A stretch of 64,000 nt of DNA from Piezodorus guildinii (GCA_023052935.1 CM041298.1:64784217-64848216), one strand, 5' to 3'; shown: positions 44,583 to 55,799, numbered from the stretch's first letter. Notes: generated by a model from the sequence alone, not told the origin. A program made the numbers and translations.

Positions 44583-44716
44583 TTCTTCCTGCGGTGGGGC
44601 CTACAATTTCTGGAGCAGCACCGCGCTACGCTCCTGGCGACCAAGTGAACCTGGTCTGTACCTCAGGGCCTGCTCATCCTACGCCAACCCTTGCTTGGTA
44701 CATCAACGGTAGTCCG
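44583..44716 (+). CDS. Internal exon of a Beaten-path (Beat)-like Ig-domain gene
   Basis: The pyrimidine tract TTTGTTTTTTTGTTTCCTGTTACAG (44558-44582) ends in AG at 44581-44582. The exon starts in phase 1 and encodes VLPAVGPTISGAAPRYAPGD then QVNLVCTSGPAHPTPTLAWY and INGSP. The G-P-x-I-S-G...Y-x-x-G-D-x-V-x-x-x-C-T-S...L-x-W-Y-I-N-G pattern is the first half of the second Ig domain of Beat proteins, secreted or membrane-bound adhesion proteins acting in axon guidance with Side partners. Cys44 of the Ig fold and the Trp are present. Donor is GTAGGA at 44717 (good +5 G) or, less likely, GTAGTC at 44709. Base composition is much GC-richer than its flanks, as expected for a constrained exon. The neighbouring exons are not found in the window. 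Confidence 0.8.
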
Positions 44717-44950
44717 GTAGGACTTATATTTATGCATTTTTCCTCCCGAATCACTTAAGCCTTAGGACATTTAAAATTAAAGAAGCGCGACTCCTATTTT
44801 TTCTAAATTTTAATAGTAAGACCTTTATCAACCGAGAGAATCATCATTCGAATATCATGCGTAAGCAACAGACGAACACGAAAGGCGATCTATCAGCTTG
44901 TAATAAAGGAACCAGTTGATATTGATATTTAATAATAAACCTTTGCATTC

Positions 44951-45012
<62 letters not shown>
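44717..45012 (+). mobile_element. Possible A-tailed retro-insertion after the exon
   Basis: Intronic sequence ending TTTAATAATAAACCTTTGCA followed by about 63 A (44950-45012). AATAAA just before the A run suggests the polyadenylated end of a retrocopy; its source is not recognised and no TSD is evident. Confidence 0.35.
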
Positions 45013-45015
<3 letters not shown>

Positions 45016-45204
45016 GAATTCGAGGACTTACTTATCAAGATACGTAGAAACCAAAAACCGAATTAAAAATTATCGTTTTTTCCACCATACCCCGTACATC
45101 GTTATCAGCTATTCTTCGACCATTTTATTTATTTTCAATTTGGTTCAGAAATACCAGGGCACTCAAAGTTGATGCTAATTCTTGGAAGTTCAAATCAATT
45201 CATT

Positions 45205-45497
45205 GGGGGTCACCCATAGCGTAGTTGCTAGCATAACAGCTTTCTATGGCAAAGGTCGCGGGTTCAAACCTGCGGGTGGCCCTAGGATTTTTTAATGGGA
45301 GTAAAAAATCCTTAGTTATGCCGTCCTTCGGAGGGGACGTTAAAAGGTGGTCCCGAGCCTGTGCGATGTCAGGTACTCGTTAAAGATCCCTATCCTAATA
45401 AAACCTGGATAGGCAAAATTTAGGACTCCCACTGTAGCATCGTCCGATTAGCCTTAGTAGCATAACGTGACGTTAAACGAATAAACAAACAAACAAA
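45205..45497 (+). mobile_element. Full-length tRNA-derived SINE with AAAC tail and 14-bp TSD
   Basis: The tRNA-like head (about 45207-45283) has a 7-bp acceptor pairing GGGTCAC/GTGGCCC, an A-box-like TAGCGTAGTTGCTAGCA and B-box GGGTTCAAACC in a perfect T-arm. The body has CCGTCCTTCGGAGGGGACG and the segments found in copies at 22537, 35199 and 54482. It ends in ATAAACAAACAAACAAA. Flanked by CAAATCAATTCATT at 45191-45204 and 45498-45511. Confidence 0.9.
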
Positions 45498-45519
45498 CAA
45501 ATCAATTCATTACCATAGT

Positions 45520-45870
45520 TTTAAAGATTATTTAATAACTCAGTTAGATTTTAAGATAGAGAAAATTTTATTAGAGTTTTCTAATCAAGGAATCGAGATT
45601 AATCATAAAAAAGATAAAAAAATTTAAATTTTACCTTTACCAGTTATTTTAAACAGAAAAACATTACTGAGTTTTTGGATCAGGAAACAGCAGGGAAAAG
45701 AAAAAACATTTGGAACATAGAGAAATAATTCTATAGAATTTTAGAATTATAAAACTGGAAAATAATATAAATTGAAATTTTACCTCTATATATGCCTATA
45801 AATCAGTTTTTGAAATGTCACCTATAACTGTGTTTCGTTTTCGAGGATGATTATATTTCGTGCAAGAAAA
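45520..45870 (+). repeat. Diverged tandem repeat related to 28430-28930
   Basis: TTTAAATTTTACCTTTACC, GAAATTTTACCTCTATATATGC, TAGAATTTTAGAATTATAAA and AAGATAGAGAAAATTTTATTAGAG recur in the order of the 28.4 kb array. Confidence 0.45.
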
Positions 45871-45884
45871 AAGTGAAATGAAAC

Positions 45885-46010
45885 TTAATTTAATTCGAGT
45901 CTGGCACCCGGGACTGCTGTACAAACTCCGTGAATTCCTCCATCCAACATACTTCCTCATCCTCCAGTCCTACATCTCTGATAGAACCTTTAAAATCAAC
46001 CACAATAGCC
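45885..46010 (+). pseudogene. Jockey-type LINE RT fragment
   Basis: IRVWHPGLLYKLREFLHPTY then FLILQSYISDRTF, the RT segment between the FD motif and GVPQGS. It stops exactly where the inverted repeat arm begins. Confidence 0.7.
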
Positions 46011-46962
46011 CTCTCGATGGCGTTGTCGCCGAGGAAAGGAGTTATGGCTATGTCTGAACTCAATTTATTACCAAAAATCTGAAGAATGGTCCCTCCCCAT
46101 TTTGATATTGTATACATAAAGGCATAAAAGCCCTTAAAATGTAAAAAAGTGCGTGCAGCGCACCTAGAATTAAAAATGTACCTTAGAATACCTTCGGGTA
46201 ATAAAAGGTCAACTATCCTAAATATATATATATATATTGTATTTGTAAATAATAAAAGGCCGGAGAGTGTAAAAAAAATAAAAAAAATAAAAAAAAAAAT
46301 CGGTATCACTAGATATAAAATAAAAATAACACAAAAAAAACTGTACCTCTACAATCCTAATACTTTGCAAAAAGTCGCGGCTCAAGGACATTCTAAGATT
46401 CGTATTAGTTCAAAGTCATCGGCCGCGCAATGATGTGATTAGGCCAAGATGACACTAAGCAGCCAGATTTTTATCCATTTATGGATACCCACTTTATAGA
46501 TGGTTGTTTCCACTAATTGTTCCCCACGAGGGATTCTCTACCCCAGGGTCGCCCCATCAGGACAAACGCCGCAGTAAGTACCATGATATTCACCATTTTA
46601 TTTTAAGGTCATAATTATTTTTTAAAATATCATTTTTATTTCTTCAGCCGTTATGTTGTAAAAATCAACCTAAATGAACAACAGTTATAGAGAAGATGTC
46701 AAAGGTTTTGTTTTATTTACATGGGTCAAATCATTCGAAATTGTCCAAATCTTGCCGATTAACATTTTTTTATTTTTAACTGTTATTCGCTGTCCTTTCC
46801 TGAATATAAAACCGTAAATAAATTTTTATTTCTGCATTTTATCACTGGAGTTAATGTTCTTTAAAGAAATGTAATTTTAACAGTGAAGAGGTATTTATCA
46901 CTCCAGAACCAGCTTAGTCTCAATAACCAGCTTTAAACCACTTAAGCTCATCCTATAGATGG
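46011..46962 (+). repeat. Left arm of a large inverted repeat
   Basis: 952 bp, the reverse complement of 49715-50802 with only length differences in T and AT runs plus about 60 bp of extra sequence in the right arm. It includes a SINE body (46330-46575). Ends: CTCTCGATGGCGTTGTCGCC at 46011 and CATCCTATAGATGG at 46962. Confidence 0.85.
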
Positions 46963-47279
46963 ATCTAGATTTTTCTGTTGCTGAGTCTGAAAGCGATTTG
47001 TTTGTTTTTTTCCAAGGAAATGGGGTGTCTGGCCCGAAACCTAAACCCCCAACCTGGAGGACCAGGGTTTTGATTTCGGGGTAACCTTTCCCTAGACAGA
47101 TTGCCTTAACCCAGCTAGGAGCTCTGTCTGCCCCACCGCCTTTGTTAGCATGACCCAAGGAGTACCACGAGGAGGTACAGGTCGGAATTTAACTCCTCAT
47201 ATGTACTATCTAGATATATACAAAATATATGGAATATAAAAAAACGAAATAAATCTGCTATAAAATAATAGAGCTGAAC
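46963..47279 (-). repeat. Interior of inverted repeat: possible LINE/SINE leader fragment
   Basis: Reverse strand near 47130-47030 reads GCTCCTAGCTGGGTTAAGGC...CCTGGTCCTCCAGGTTGGGG, a string I associate from memory with repeated insect elements. Family not established. Confidence 0.3.
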
Positions 47280-47790
47280 AATTTCCAACTAAATAAAATA
47301 AATGAATTATTCCATAACTCTAGGATTTTGATAAAATAAAGAATTCTGTCTTACGTTGAAAGTAGGATAGTGGATTGAAATTTTTATATTAAATGTGCGT
47401 CTCATTGGGATGCTACAATAGAATGTGTTGTAAAAGATGGGATTTGAACGAGAGAAGGGAAGAAGCATGGCGAATATGATTAGGTAGGGAATTCCAGAGG
47501 GCTGCTGAGGGGATATGAAAGGAATTATCAAAATATTAGTTTTATTGGTAGGAATGTAGAGGTCAGAATGGCGTGGTCCGTATGGAGCCTGTACTGTGAA
47601 TGTATGGAGGATGTTGAGATTTGATAACTTGGTAGAGGCATGTTCCGTGGAAATATTGTCTACGTATGGAAGATAGGAGCCACTTCAATTCGTTAGTTAA
47701 CATTTTTTTGCCGTTAGTCATGGTTGGCAAAATCATGTTCATTTTAGTAATGATATCTGTCCTTACATCTACTGGAAGCTTTTCAATAGA
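47280..47790 (-). pseudogene. CR1-like LINE (family H) C-terminal relic
   Basis: Minus strand: GHHYSDLYIP-like, NILIIPFISPQQPSGIPYLI near 47500, equivalent to RHSDLYFPIHRTKNFNRSFL...STFWNSLPTHI of the 5.6 kb copy. Frame-broken. Confidence 0.6.
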
Positions 47791-48776
47791 GCCCTGAAAG
47801 GTAAAGAACGATTGTAGGACAAAAAAGAAAAATTGAGTGGTTATTTTTTGCCCTGGAAGGAAAGTAGGTTGTTGGCGAGCGGTGAAAGAAATAGTAGATC
47901 TTGAGCGATGGGACTGCCCTTCAAGGCATGTCTTCTGTAACTGTAAGAAAGAAACTAATGAAATGTCACAGATGTAGGTAGAAATTATAATATATTGATT
48001 TTCAATGTTATATATATTTTTTTTTTATTTCTTAGATGTGTTAGGGGAAGAATATTGGAAAAGGGTAGATGAATAAGAAATAAACTAAATATTTAATAGA
48101 AATCTCAACATCTATCGATATAACAATTTCATTATTTGAATATGAAGCATCGACAGATATCATTTTATATAATATAAAATTATATTATATTAATGTGCTA
48201 ACCTTAATGTTATATTATATTATATATTATATTATAATAGCGTGCTAACCCACCACTGCTAACCCCGTATGCCAGCAATGGCCCAACCCAAAACAAAAAA
48301 ATAAAAAATAAAAATAAAAAAATTAAAAATTAAAAAAAAAAAAAAAATCATTTTATAATATGGGTCAATCCATTTGAAACTGTCCGATTTTCATTAATTT
48401 TGCATCTCAACAATTTTTATTTCCTGCCTAACACTTTTAGTGTTTCAGCCGTTATAAGTCAGATTCGTCGCTAAAAACATGTGTTGAAAATTTGTTTTTT
48501 CTAATGATTTTGTAGATATCTAATCAAAACAAAAATTTACTATAACATGTTCTGTATTTGTATCTCTACAGATCATTACCTAATTAGTGAAGAAAGTGGT
48601 TAAAAAAATCTTGAAAATGAACAAATACGAGACTTTTACCCAGTTAAAAGTATATAAATGAAAAGAGACTCACCTTTGATTATTTTTTCCTATATAGCAT
48701 AGTCTTAGTCCTCCTTGCTGTAAAAATTTCGATCATGAGAACATAGTCTTTTATGTATATTAATTTTCAAAAATTC
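47791..48776. other. Unassigned, with a fragment resembling the inverted repeat interior
   Basis: 48360-48470 (GGGTCAATCCATTTGAAACT; TTTCAGCCGTTATAAGTC) resembles 46728-46655 in the left arm. The GCTAACCCACCACTGCTAAC...A(n) segment at 48243-48345 is an A-tailed piece of unknown origin. Confidence 0.35.
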
Positions 48777-48777
48777 A

Positions 48778-49641
48778 TTTTTACTTTCACTTACTATATA
48801 TAGTAAGGGTAAGTATTGCGATCGTGAAAATTTTCGAATTCCAGTTTTCAACAGAAATACACGTTTTAGGGTCCCCTGAGTCCAAATAACCAAGTCCCGC
48901 AAAAAGGTCTGTGTGTGTGTGTGTGATAACTCCCGGGCGGAAACGGTAAGTCCTATGAAACTGAAATTTCATATTTAAGACAACTATACGCCCGAGACGT
49001 GAGGAAACTGTTTTCATCAAAATGAGCTTACCAGAAGAGACACTTTATACCATGCATTTTGCACCTTTTTTCGATTTTCTCGAAAACGGTTCCGACGATT
49101 TTGATTAAACTCGCTATATCGATGTAAAATTTAATGGGCTTTAATATCATGTAGGCTTTATTCTGATTAAAATGGTCTGGCAGAGCTTAAATGCCAATAT
49201 TTTAAATTTTCTTCCCCTAAAGTACCTTTAATTTTGTAGATTCAATAAAAATAACTATATTGTCTTGTTAACGCTGATGAAAAACAGGTAAATATATAAA
49301 TTGAATAAATTCGATACCCAACTAAAGGAGAAAATAGAAAAAATATTTTTTTTAAGTATAAAACTCATGTTATGGGAGGATTGCGTTAAGGCTGATCTCG
49401 GGAGCTTGGGCTTGAATGGTGAGCATTGGACGAGTCTGTGTAGGCGGAATTTGGTGGTATCGGCATCGAACCTACGGGTTCGCTAAGCCTATTATTATTA
49501 TAAAACTCATGTTTCTATATAAATTCAATTTAATTATTTTTTTTATATTTTCACGTATTTTTATCTCTCACTGTATTTGAAAATTCTTTCATTGATTTTT
49601 AAAATGGAGGTAAGTGAAGGTCGTGTGTTGCCCGCACCAGA
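48778..49641 (-). mobile_element. Family A copy 5, split by an RTE 3' stub
   Basis: Reverse orientation with CACTTACTATATATAGTAAG at the left and GGAGGTAAGTGAAGGTCGTG...CCAGA at the right; GT run at 48907-48923. The RTE-like stub 49372-49498 interrupts it. Confidence 0.85.
49372..49498 (+). mobile_element. RTE-like LINE 3' stub with about 15-bp TSD
   Basis: ATGGGAGGATTGCGTTAAGG to GAACCTACGGGTTCGCTAAG and CCTATTATTATTA, nearly identical to 964-1095. TATAAAACTCATGTT occurs at 49357-49371 and 49499-49513; the first two bases could belong to the ATT tail, so the duplication is 13-15 bp. Confidence 0.88.
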
Positions 49642-49714
49642 TTTTTAGCTATGTTTACACACAAATATCTGATAAGGAGTCTTAATGAAAAATTATAAAA
49701 TCAATACAGATTAC

Positions 49715-50448
49715 CCATCTATAGGATGAGCTTAAGTGGTTTAAAGCTGGTTATTGAGACTAAGCTGGTTCGGGAGTGATAAATACCTCTTCACTGTTAA
49801 AATTACATTTCTTTAAAGAACATTAACTCCAGTGATAAAATGCAGAAATAAAAATTTATTTACGGTTTTATATTCAGGAAAGGACAGCGAATAACAGTTA
49901 AAAATAAAAAAATGTTAATCGGCAAGATTTGGACAATTTCGAATGATTTGACCCATGTAAATAAAACAAAACCTTTGACATCTTCTCTATAACTGTTGTT
50001 CATTTAGGTTGATTTTTACAACATAACGGCTGAAGAAATAAAAATGATATTTTAAAAAATAATTATGACCTTAAAATAAAATGGTGAATATCAGAAATAG
50101 GTACTTAACTGCGGCGTTTGTCCTGATGGGGCGACCCTGGGGTAGAGAATCCCTCGTGGGGAACAATTAGTGGAAACAACCATCTATAAAGTGGGTATCC
50201 ATAAATGGATAAAAATCTGGCTGCTTAGTGTCATCTTGGCCTAATCACATCATTGCGCGGCCGATGACTTTGAACTAATACGAATCTTAGTATGTCCTTG
50301 AGCCGCGACTTTTTGCAAAGTATTAGGATTGTAGAGGTACAGTTTTTTTTGTGTTATTTTTATTTTATATCATCTTGATTACGATTTTGGGTATTTTCAA
50401 AACATCTGAATTTTCCCCCAGTTACATTTTGCTATACTCAGTGATACC

Positions 50449-50507
<59 letters not shown>

Positions 50508-50547
50508 TCTCCGGCCTTGTTATTATTTACAATACAATATATATATA

Positions 50548-50592
<45 letters not shown>

Positions 50593-50802
50593 TAGGATAG
50601 TTGACCTTTTATTACCCGAAGGTATTCTAAGGTACATTTTTAATTCTAGGTGCGCTGCACGCACTTATTACATTTTAAGGGCTTTTATGCCTTTATGTAT
50701 ACAATATCAAAATGGGGAGGGACCATTCTTCAGATTTTTGTGTAATAAATTGAGTTCAGACATAGCCATAACTCCTTTCCTCGGCGACAACGCCATCGAG
50801 AG
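49715..50802 (-). repeat. Right arm of the large inverted repeat
   Basis: 1,088 bp, the inverted partner of 46011-46962. It carries a poly-T run (50453-50503), an AT run (50538-50590) and about 60 bp at 50385-50445 absent from the left arm. The minus-strand translation near 50790 (SDIAITPFLGDNAIER) is shared by both arms. Confidence 0.85.
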
Positions 50803-51300
50803 GTTGTGATCCTTGCCAACTCCCAGGCTCGGGTGGTGGGGTGATATCAGAAAACAATGGGTTAGCACAGGCTTTTAGACCATCAAAAATTTTAATGTGC
50901 TTCCGGTTGATATATTCAGGCACTGTTGGAAATGCTAGCTCCTGATGTATAGTGTGGTTTTGGCCCTCTGTAGGTTGGTACCTCTGACAATCCGCCAAAG
51001 GATGGAGTTCTGGTAGTCTGTAGTTGTTTGAAGGTGGACTTGAAGGGATACCGCATCAAGGGCGCACCACAGAGCATAGACGGACGTATTACTTCCTTGT
51101 AAATCTGAAGTTTCAGCCTCAGTAATAATTATGGGGAAGTAAGTAGGTGATAGAGCCTGTAGCCCTTTCTCCTGGTCAGTTTGAGTCTTTCCCGGACGTG
51201 ACTTGTAAAGCTGAGGTGCATGTCTAGGATGACCCCCTGGTAAAGGATTGAGTAAAATACTGGCAGTGGTCCACCGTTCACTTTGAAATAAATTGAAACA
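50803..51300 (-). pseudogene. Jockey-type LINE RT C-terminal relic
   Basis: Minus strand: VNGGPLPVFYSILYQGVILD near 51270, then RERLKLTRRKGYRLYHLLTS. After a shift, ETSDLQGSNTSVYALWCALD and RIVRGTNLQRAKTTLY lead to PFPTVPEYI-like sequence up to the inverted repeat boundary. Confidence 0.6.
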
Positions 51301-52384
51301 GTGACACCGATTGGAATAAAGGCGCTAAAATGTGATGTTAAGGAAATTAAAATATTAGGATTCGGATTAAAAATGTTAAAAAGATTTAAAAATGACCAGA
51401 GCTTTTTCTTTAGCATTTCAACAGATCTTAACAAGTTCTACGATTTAGTTATGAGTGTTGTCCATCTGGCTTCATATATTTTTTTATTTAATTTTTATTT
51501 TTTAGTATGATTTTCTATACATCTATAATTATCTTCTTTTCTTTTTAATTTTTCTTAATGTTTTTTTTTTATCAGCCGGGCATCTTGTTCTATACCTTTT
51601 TGCTGTTTTGTGTGGGCTACATTTTACCTTCTGATTATATTAAACTGTAACTATCACACCCAGCTTATTATTCGTTGTTTGATATTTTATTAAAAAAACA
51701 ACAAAAAAAAACTTTAAATTGTAGCTATCCTTTTTTTTTCTTTAACCTAATAGGTTATCCGGCTGTAAGATAAATGTTATAAAATCGCAGTAAGAGAGGA
51801 AAGTTTTTAAGTGAAAAAATAATTAATTAGACTAAATAAATAGCATAGATAAATTTTTAAACAAGAAAATTACTCTAAACTATCAAAAGCGACTGTTGAC
51901 CGAATCTTATTTAAATTTCCTACAAATTATAATTGAAGAAAAGTAAGCCAAGATTAATTAACTGAGGACACTCTGTGAAGGAACAGATATGAATATAAAA
52001 GACAAACGAACCAGAACCGATTTGCGAGTCTCTTTATAACAATCTTCCAAGAATTATTTACATTGTACCGACCTCCAATTTTGTTTTATTATTATTCATG
52101 AAAGATAGAACAATTATTAAAATAATAAAGCGACGTTTTACAAAGCATTAATAATACATTTCATTGCTAATAAGTCTGCCTTACTTGGATGCTTGGCAAT
52201 TAGTTACACTACGGTAAGATGTTTCATTAATTGTTTTATGCGTTCTTTACAGAGGTAAAATTATTATGTAAATTAATAAAATTTAATTTAAAAGTTATAA
52301 TTTTTTTTTTCATTGAATTTACATATTTATATTAATATGAAAGAATTTCATGAATAACTGAAGCAAATAACAGCAGAAATTTAT
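51301..52384. other. AT-rich intron-like sequence
   Basis: No recognised feature; T/A homopolymers only. Confidence 0.4.
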
Positions 52385-53860
52385 TCTTATTCTTATTCTT
52401 CAATCGGCACGATAACCCCGAGTAGGGTCCTTGCATCCTCTTCAGCGCCATCTATTAGAGTTTTGGGTGGGCTCTCGGTCGGGTTCCAAATATGTTCTCC
52501 TCAAGGACCTGCAAGTTCATGACCTGCCCAGCGAAGCCTGACAATCCTCCCGACATCAGGCACATTTAGCAGCAGGCATACTTCATAATTAGTACGTCTC
52601 TTCCAAGCAGATCTTATACTGGGCATATAGACGCCTGAAAAGTTTACTCTCAAATATTAAGATGTCTATTTCATCAGTCTTCGAAAGAGCCCACGTTTCT
52701 GATGCGTAAATAAGAACTGGTTTAATAAGTGTTTTGTATGTCTTGATATTGAGCTACAACCCTCAATAGGTGTCGACGCAGTCCTAATAGCTCCTGCTGG
52801 CTGAGGCTATTCGCCTCGTTACCACACCTCAGATTCTGTGTTAACCTATGACCCCAGATACACAAAGTGGTCTACTTGTTCGAAAGAGTGAGATCCTAAC
52901 TGACCAGTGTCTTAGCTATAATCTTTAGGTTGCCCATAGCGATATGATCTTATAGCAACCCAGCAATCATATATTTGGTTTTGTTAGTATTAACGGCAAG
53001 TCCTAGTTTCCTAGTAGCATCTTGTATCTTCCATAATATTCTCCTGTTTAAACTCCATAGCCTACCAGTATCCACAGGCGCTCTTCAATGGTTTCAATTA
53101 TTCTTTACCGGCCGTTCCCAGTATGTTGTAGTTCCCAGTAAACCCGCTCCGACTCACTGCCTCTAACAAAAGGTGCACCCAAGATTCCTTGTTATCTCCT
53201 ACCCTTTTCTCCATATTCTAAATGATCTTCCGCTCTCCACTAAGCACTCCCAACAGATGGTAGAAAATACCAATTTTGTTGTGTTTATATTATTTCAATT
53301 ATCAGTGATGAAGTAGCTATTTCTGTTTTTTATTGTCATTCCAAGAGTCTGATTTGTAAATATGTACATATTTTACAACCTTTATTAAATATTTTAGTTT
53401 AGCAATTTGTTGTTTAAACCCATGACCACATTTTTCCGGTCATCAAATCGGTATTTTTATCTTATTCTTAAGGGACTTTAGTACCAGAATAATCATGAAG
53501 TTTTCCATTTCATTTCATCTTCGAGGGCAAGGAAGACTTCTTCCTCTGCAGCTTTTGATCTCCCCACAATGTCGATATTGTCGGCGTATCCGAGGATTTG
53601 TACCATGGCATTGAAGATTGTACCACTCGTCTGGACCTTAGATTTTTGGACTGCTTTTTCCAAAGCAATGTTGAAGAGCAGACGTGCCTGGGAATCTCCT
53701 TGTCGAACTCCATTGACAGAGGTGAATCTTTCAGATAGACCCCTGGAATCTTCATCACATACGCAATGCTGCTGATGGTAAGCTTTGCTAAACGGATCAG
53801 CTTAATAGATATATTCAGATCTTTTATGGCTTGATACGAGAGGGAAAAAGTTTTCATGGA
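52385..53860 (-). pseudogene. RTE-like LINE relic, second lineage, split by a family H LINE
   Basis: Minus strand: SIKLIRLAKLTISSIACVMK near 53800, a frame-shifted RQGDSQARLLFNIALEKAVQ near 53720, LGYADNIDIVGRSKAAEEEV near 53570 (catalytic YADD changed to YADN). After the insertion, ATRKLGLAVNTNKTKYMIAG is near 53010, then CIWGHRLTQNLRCGNE-like, and GRIVRLRWAGHELAGP near 52540. Many stops. Confidence 0.65.
53036..53500 (+). pseudogene. Family H CR1-like LINE, internally deleted, nested in the RTE relic
   Basis: LHSLPVSTGALQWFQLFFTG, GRSQYVVVPSKPAPTH and FLHILNDLPLSTKHS match the RT of the 37.8 kb copy. The sequence then jumps to the 3' end with degraded hairpin GGGACTTTAGTACC at 53472-53485. 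Confidence 0.65.
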
Positions 53861-53869
53861 ATTATTATT

Positions 53870-54460
53870 ATTATTATTATTATTTATTTACGTTTGGTTT
53901 AGGCAAATTTCTATTTACCATCTGCAGAAAAAAAAAAAAACTATTTGAAATAACCAAATATATTGCCTTCCATATATTCGGTTAATTCAAAGCATCTCTA
54001 GGCCACCGCTTTAAAAGTCGGCGTGGGGAGTTAAACGGGTTGGTGCTGGATTTAAATGATTGGGCCAATGGGTTTATGTTGTAAGTGGGTCTGTCGTGAA
54101 AATGTTTATAATGTTCTGTGGCAGTATCCGAAAATGTAAGACCAAGTCCTTTTAAAATAATTAGTCTGTCACATAAAATGGTTCATCCACGATTTTTCGT
54201 AATATTTTTGGATTGGAAAGACTGAATTATTTGGATGTTTGAGGTTTTGGCAGAGATCTTTAGCTTCATCTCGTATGTCCATAAGGGCTTGATGATTTAT
54301 ATGTAAATATTAATTTTGGTACTAAAGGATAATTTTGATAGTCTCTCAAGTAGCCTGATTATTAGTCCAAATCAACTGTTTAGCTCTTAAGTCTAATATG
54401 GGCCATCCATGTCAGTCTTTTGCCTATGACTATATACATACATACTGTATACAAGAAACT
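53870..54460 (-). pseudogene. Jockey-type LINE RT C-terminal relic
   Basis: Minus strand: SLSNPKILRKIVDEPFYVTD near 54200, then frame-broken DPLTT...HWPNHLNPAPTRLTPHADF near 54020, equivalent to SKVLRKIVDALFYVINDVIH...NPLTETLKCSTNPYSPPRR of the 17.9 kb copy. The 3' end is an (AAT)n run near 53866-53884. Confidence 0.65.
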
Positions 54461-54481
54461 TAAATAAATTTATTTCAACTA

Positions 54482-54575
54482 TTAAAGATCCTTTTTATTA
54501 AACCTAGATAGTCAAAATTTAGGACTACCACTGTAGCATCGTCGGATTAGCCATAGCAATATAAAGTGACACATT
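54482..54575 (+). mobile_element. AAAC-tailed SINE fragment
   Basis: TTAAAGATCCTTTTTATTAA, TTTAGGACTACCACTGTAGC and ATCGTCGGATTAGCCATAGC match the 3' part of 45205-45497. Confidence 0.7.
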
Positions 54576-55424
54576 TATATTAATTGGTGTGCTAATTGAT
54601 AGTCATTTATAATCTAGTTGATTAAATTAATTAATTTTTAGGTTATTTTATTAATAAAAAATGTTTCCATATTTTTCACTTTACAATCCTTATTTAACTT
54701 CTGAGCCAATTGCTGAAAACCAAACTTGAGTTTCCCATTGTATACAAAATGCTATTCTCTCAAGAAAGTTTTATCTCTTTGGTTCTTCGAGTTTTCTTTC
54801 TTCTTCGTCGAACGATCGTTAGACCGACCGTTCCCCCTTTGGAGTTATTGGATCTTGGTGATTGATATGGCTCAGCGTAAAAAGTAGTGGCCATTACCTT
54901 ACAATAACTGCCCGGTTTCATCAAGCGGTGTAACTCAATAACTTTTGATGGGAACGAACAAGTTCCAGGGCATTAGTTAGATTGGTTATCAAAGGTAAGT
55001 CCTTTTATTAGCTTTATTCGAGCTAATATGTTCCTTGTTCGGCGTAGCTTTTAGTTGGAGTGGAGTTACCGTGCCGTATCTAACTTCGATTCAGCGAATC
55101 AAAGTTTGTTTTTGCGAAATTTAAATCCTACTGTAGTTGAAAGGTTCGTTTCGTATAAGAGCTACGGGGAATAGCCTGAACATATATACACAGACCTAAG
55201 CATAAACACGTACATGATATGTGGAAAGTTGGGATGGAAATAACGAAAGTAAATAGTGTTCTTAATGATATCTAAGCTTGAGGATGTATCAATACCATTC
55301 AAACTAGCGACTGTTCCCAATCCAGGACTTTTTCGTATCCATCATTGTTATTAAAGTTAGAACCCATCGGAAAAAACGAAAAAGGATCATCCATTACACC
55401 ACCGCGAAAATGGATGATCTATAA
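54576..55424. other. Higher-complexity sequence, unassigned
   Basis: 54780-55160 is less AT-rich (ACAATAACTGCCCGGTTTCA, GATGGGAACGAACAAGTTCC). It does not match other repeats in the window and has no convincing exon. Confidence 0.35.
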
Positions 55425-55500
55425 AAGATCTAGTGCAGGATTCGCACACGACTTACACTTACCTACGTTGTTATAATCAATTTAAGAACTATTAAAATTT
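55425..55500 (+). mobile_element. Family A left-end fragment
   Basis: GATCTAGTGCAGGATTCGCA then ACGACTTACACTTACCTACG; diverged. Confidence 0.45.
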
Positions 55501-55799
55501 TTTTTTTTGGTTTAAATCTTTCTTCATACCTGTTAATAATAAAATGAAGAACCAGTGAATGTGCGAACTATAATAAATATAATAAACATGATGTGATAGG
55601 CATGGTGGATTAGGATTAGGATTAGGAATGATGATTAGGCGTTTTTAACTGCGCGGTTTTTTACGCCATATACTGATTGTTTGGTAAATTAGGTGGTATG
55701 AATTTTATTTTAACAATCAAAATATGTTTTCTCTTTATAAAATTGAAGTTATATAGCTTGCATACAGATTAAGTAAAAATATACATATACATATATATA

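Noticed and set aside
44558..44760. Alternative donor GTAGTC at 44709 for the Beat exon
   Set aside because: Not excluded, but GTAGGA at 44717 has the better +5 base and keeps the SP of INGSP; listed as second choice.
44844..45038. 64-codon minus-strand frame with poly-F
   Set aside because: Translation of the A(63) tract.
45207..45283. Possible functional tRNA gene
   Set aside because: Acceptor and T arms pair well, but it is the head of a repeated element with AAAC tail and TSD.
50351..50809. 152-codon open frame with a poly-F run
   Set aside because: Encoded by poly-T and AT microsatellites in the inverted repeat arm; not protein-like.
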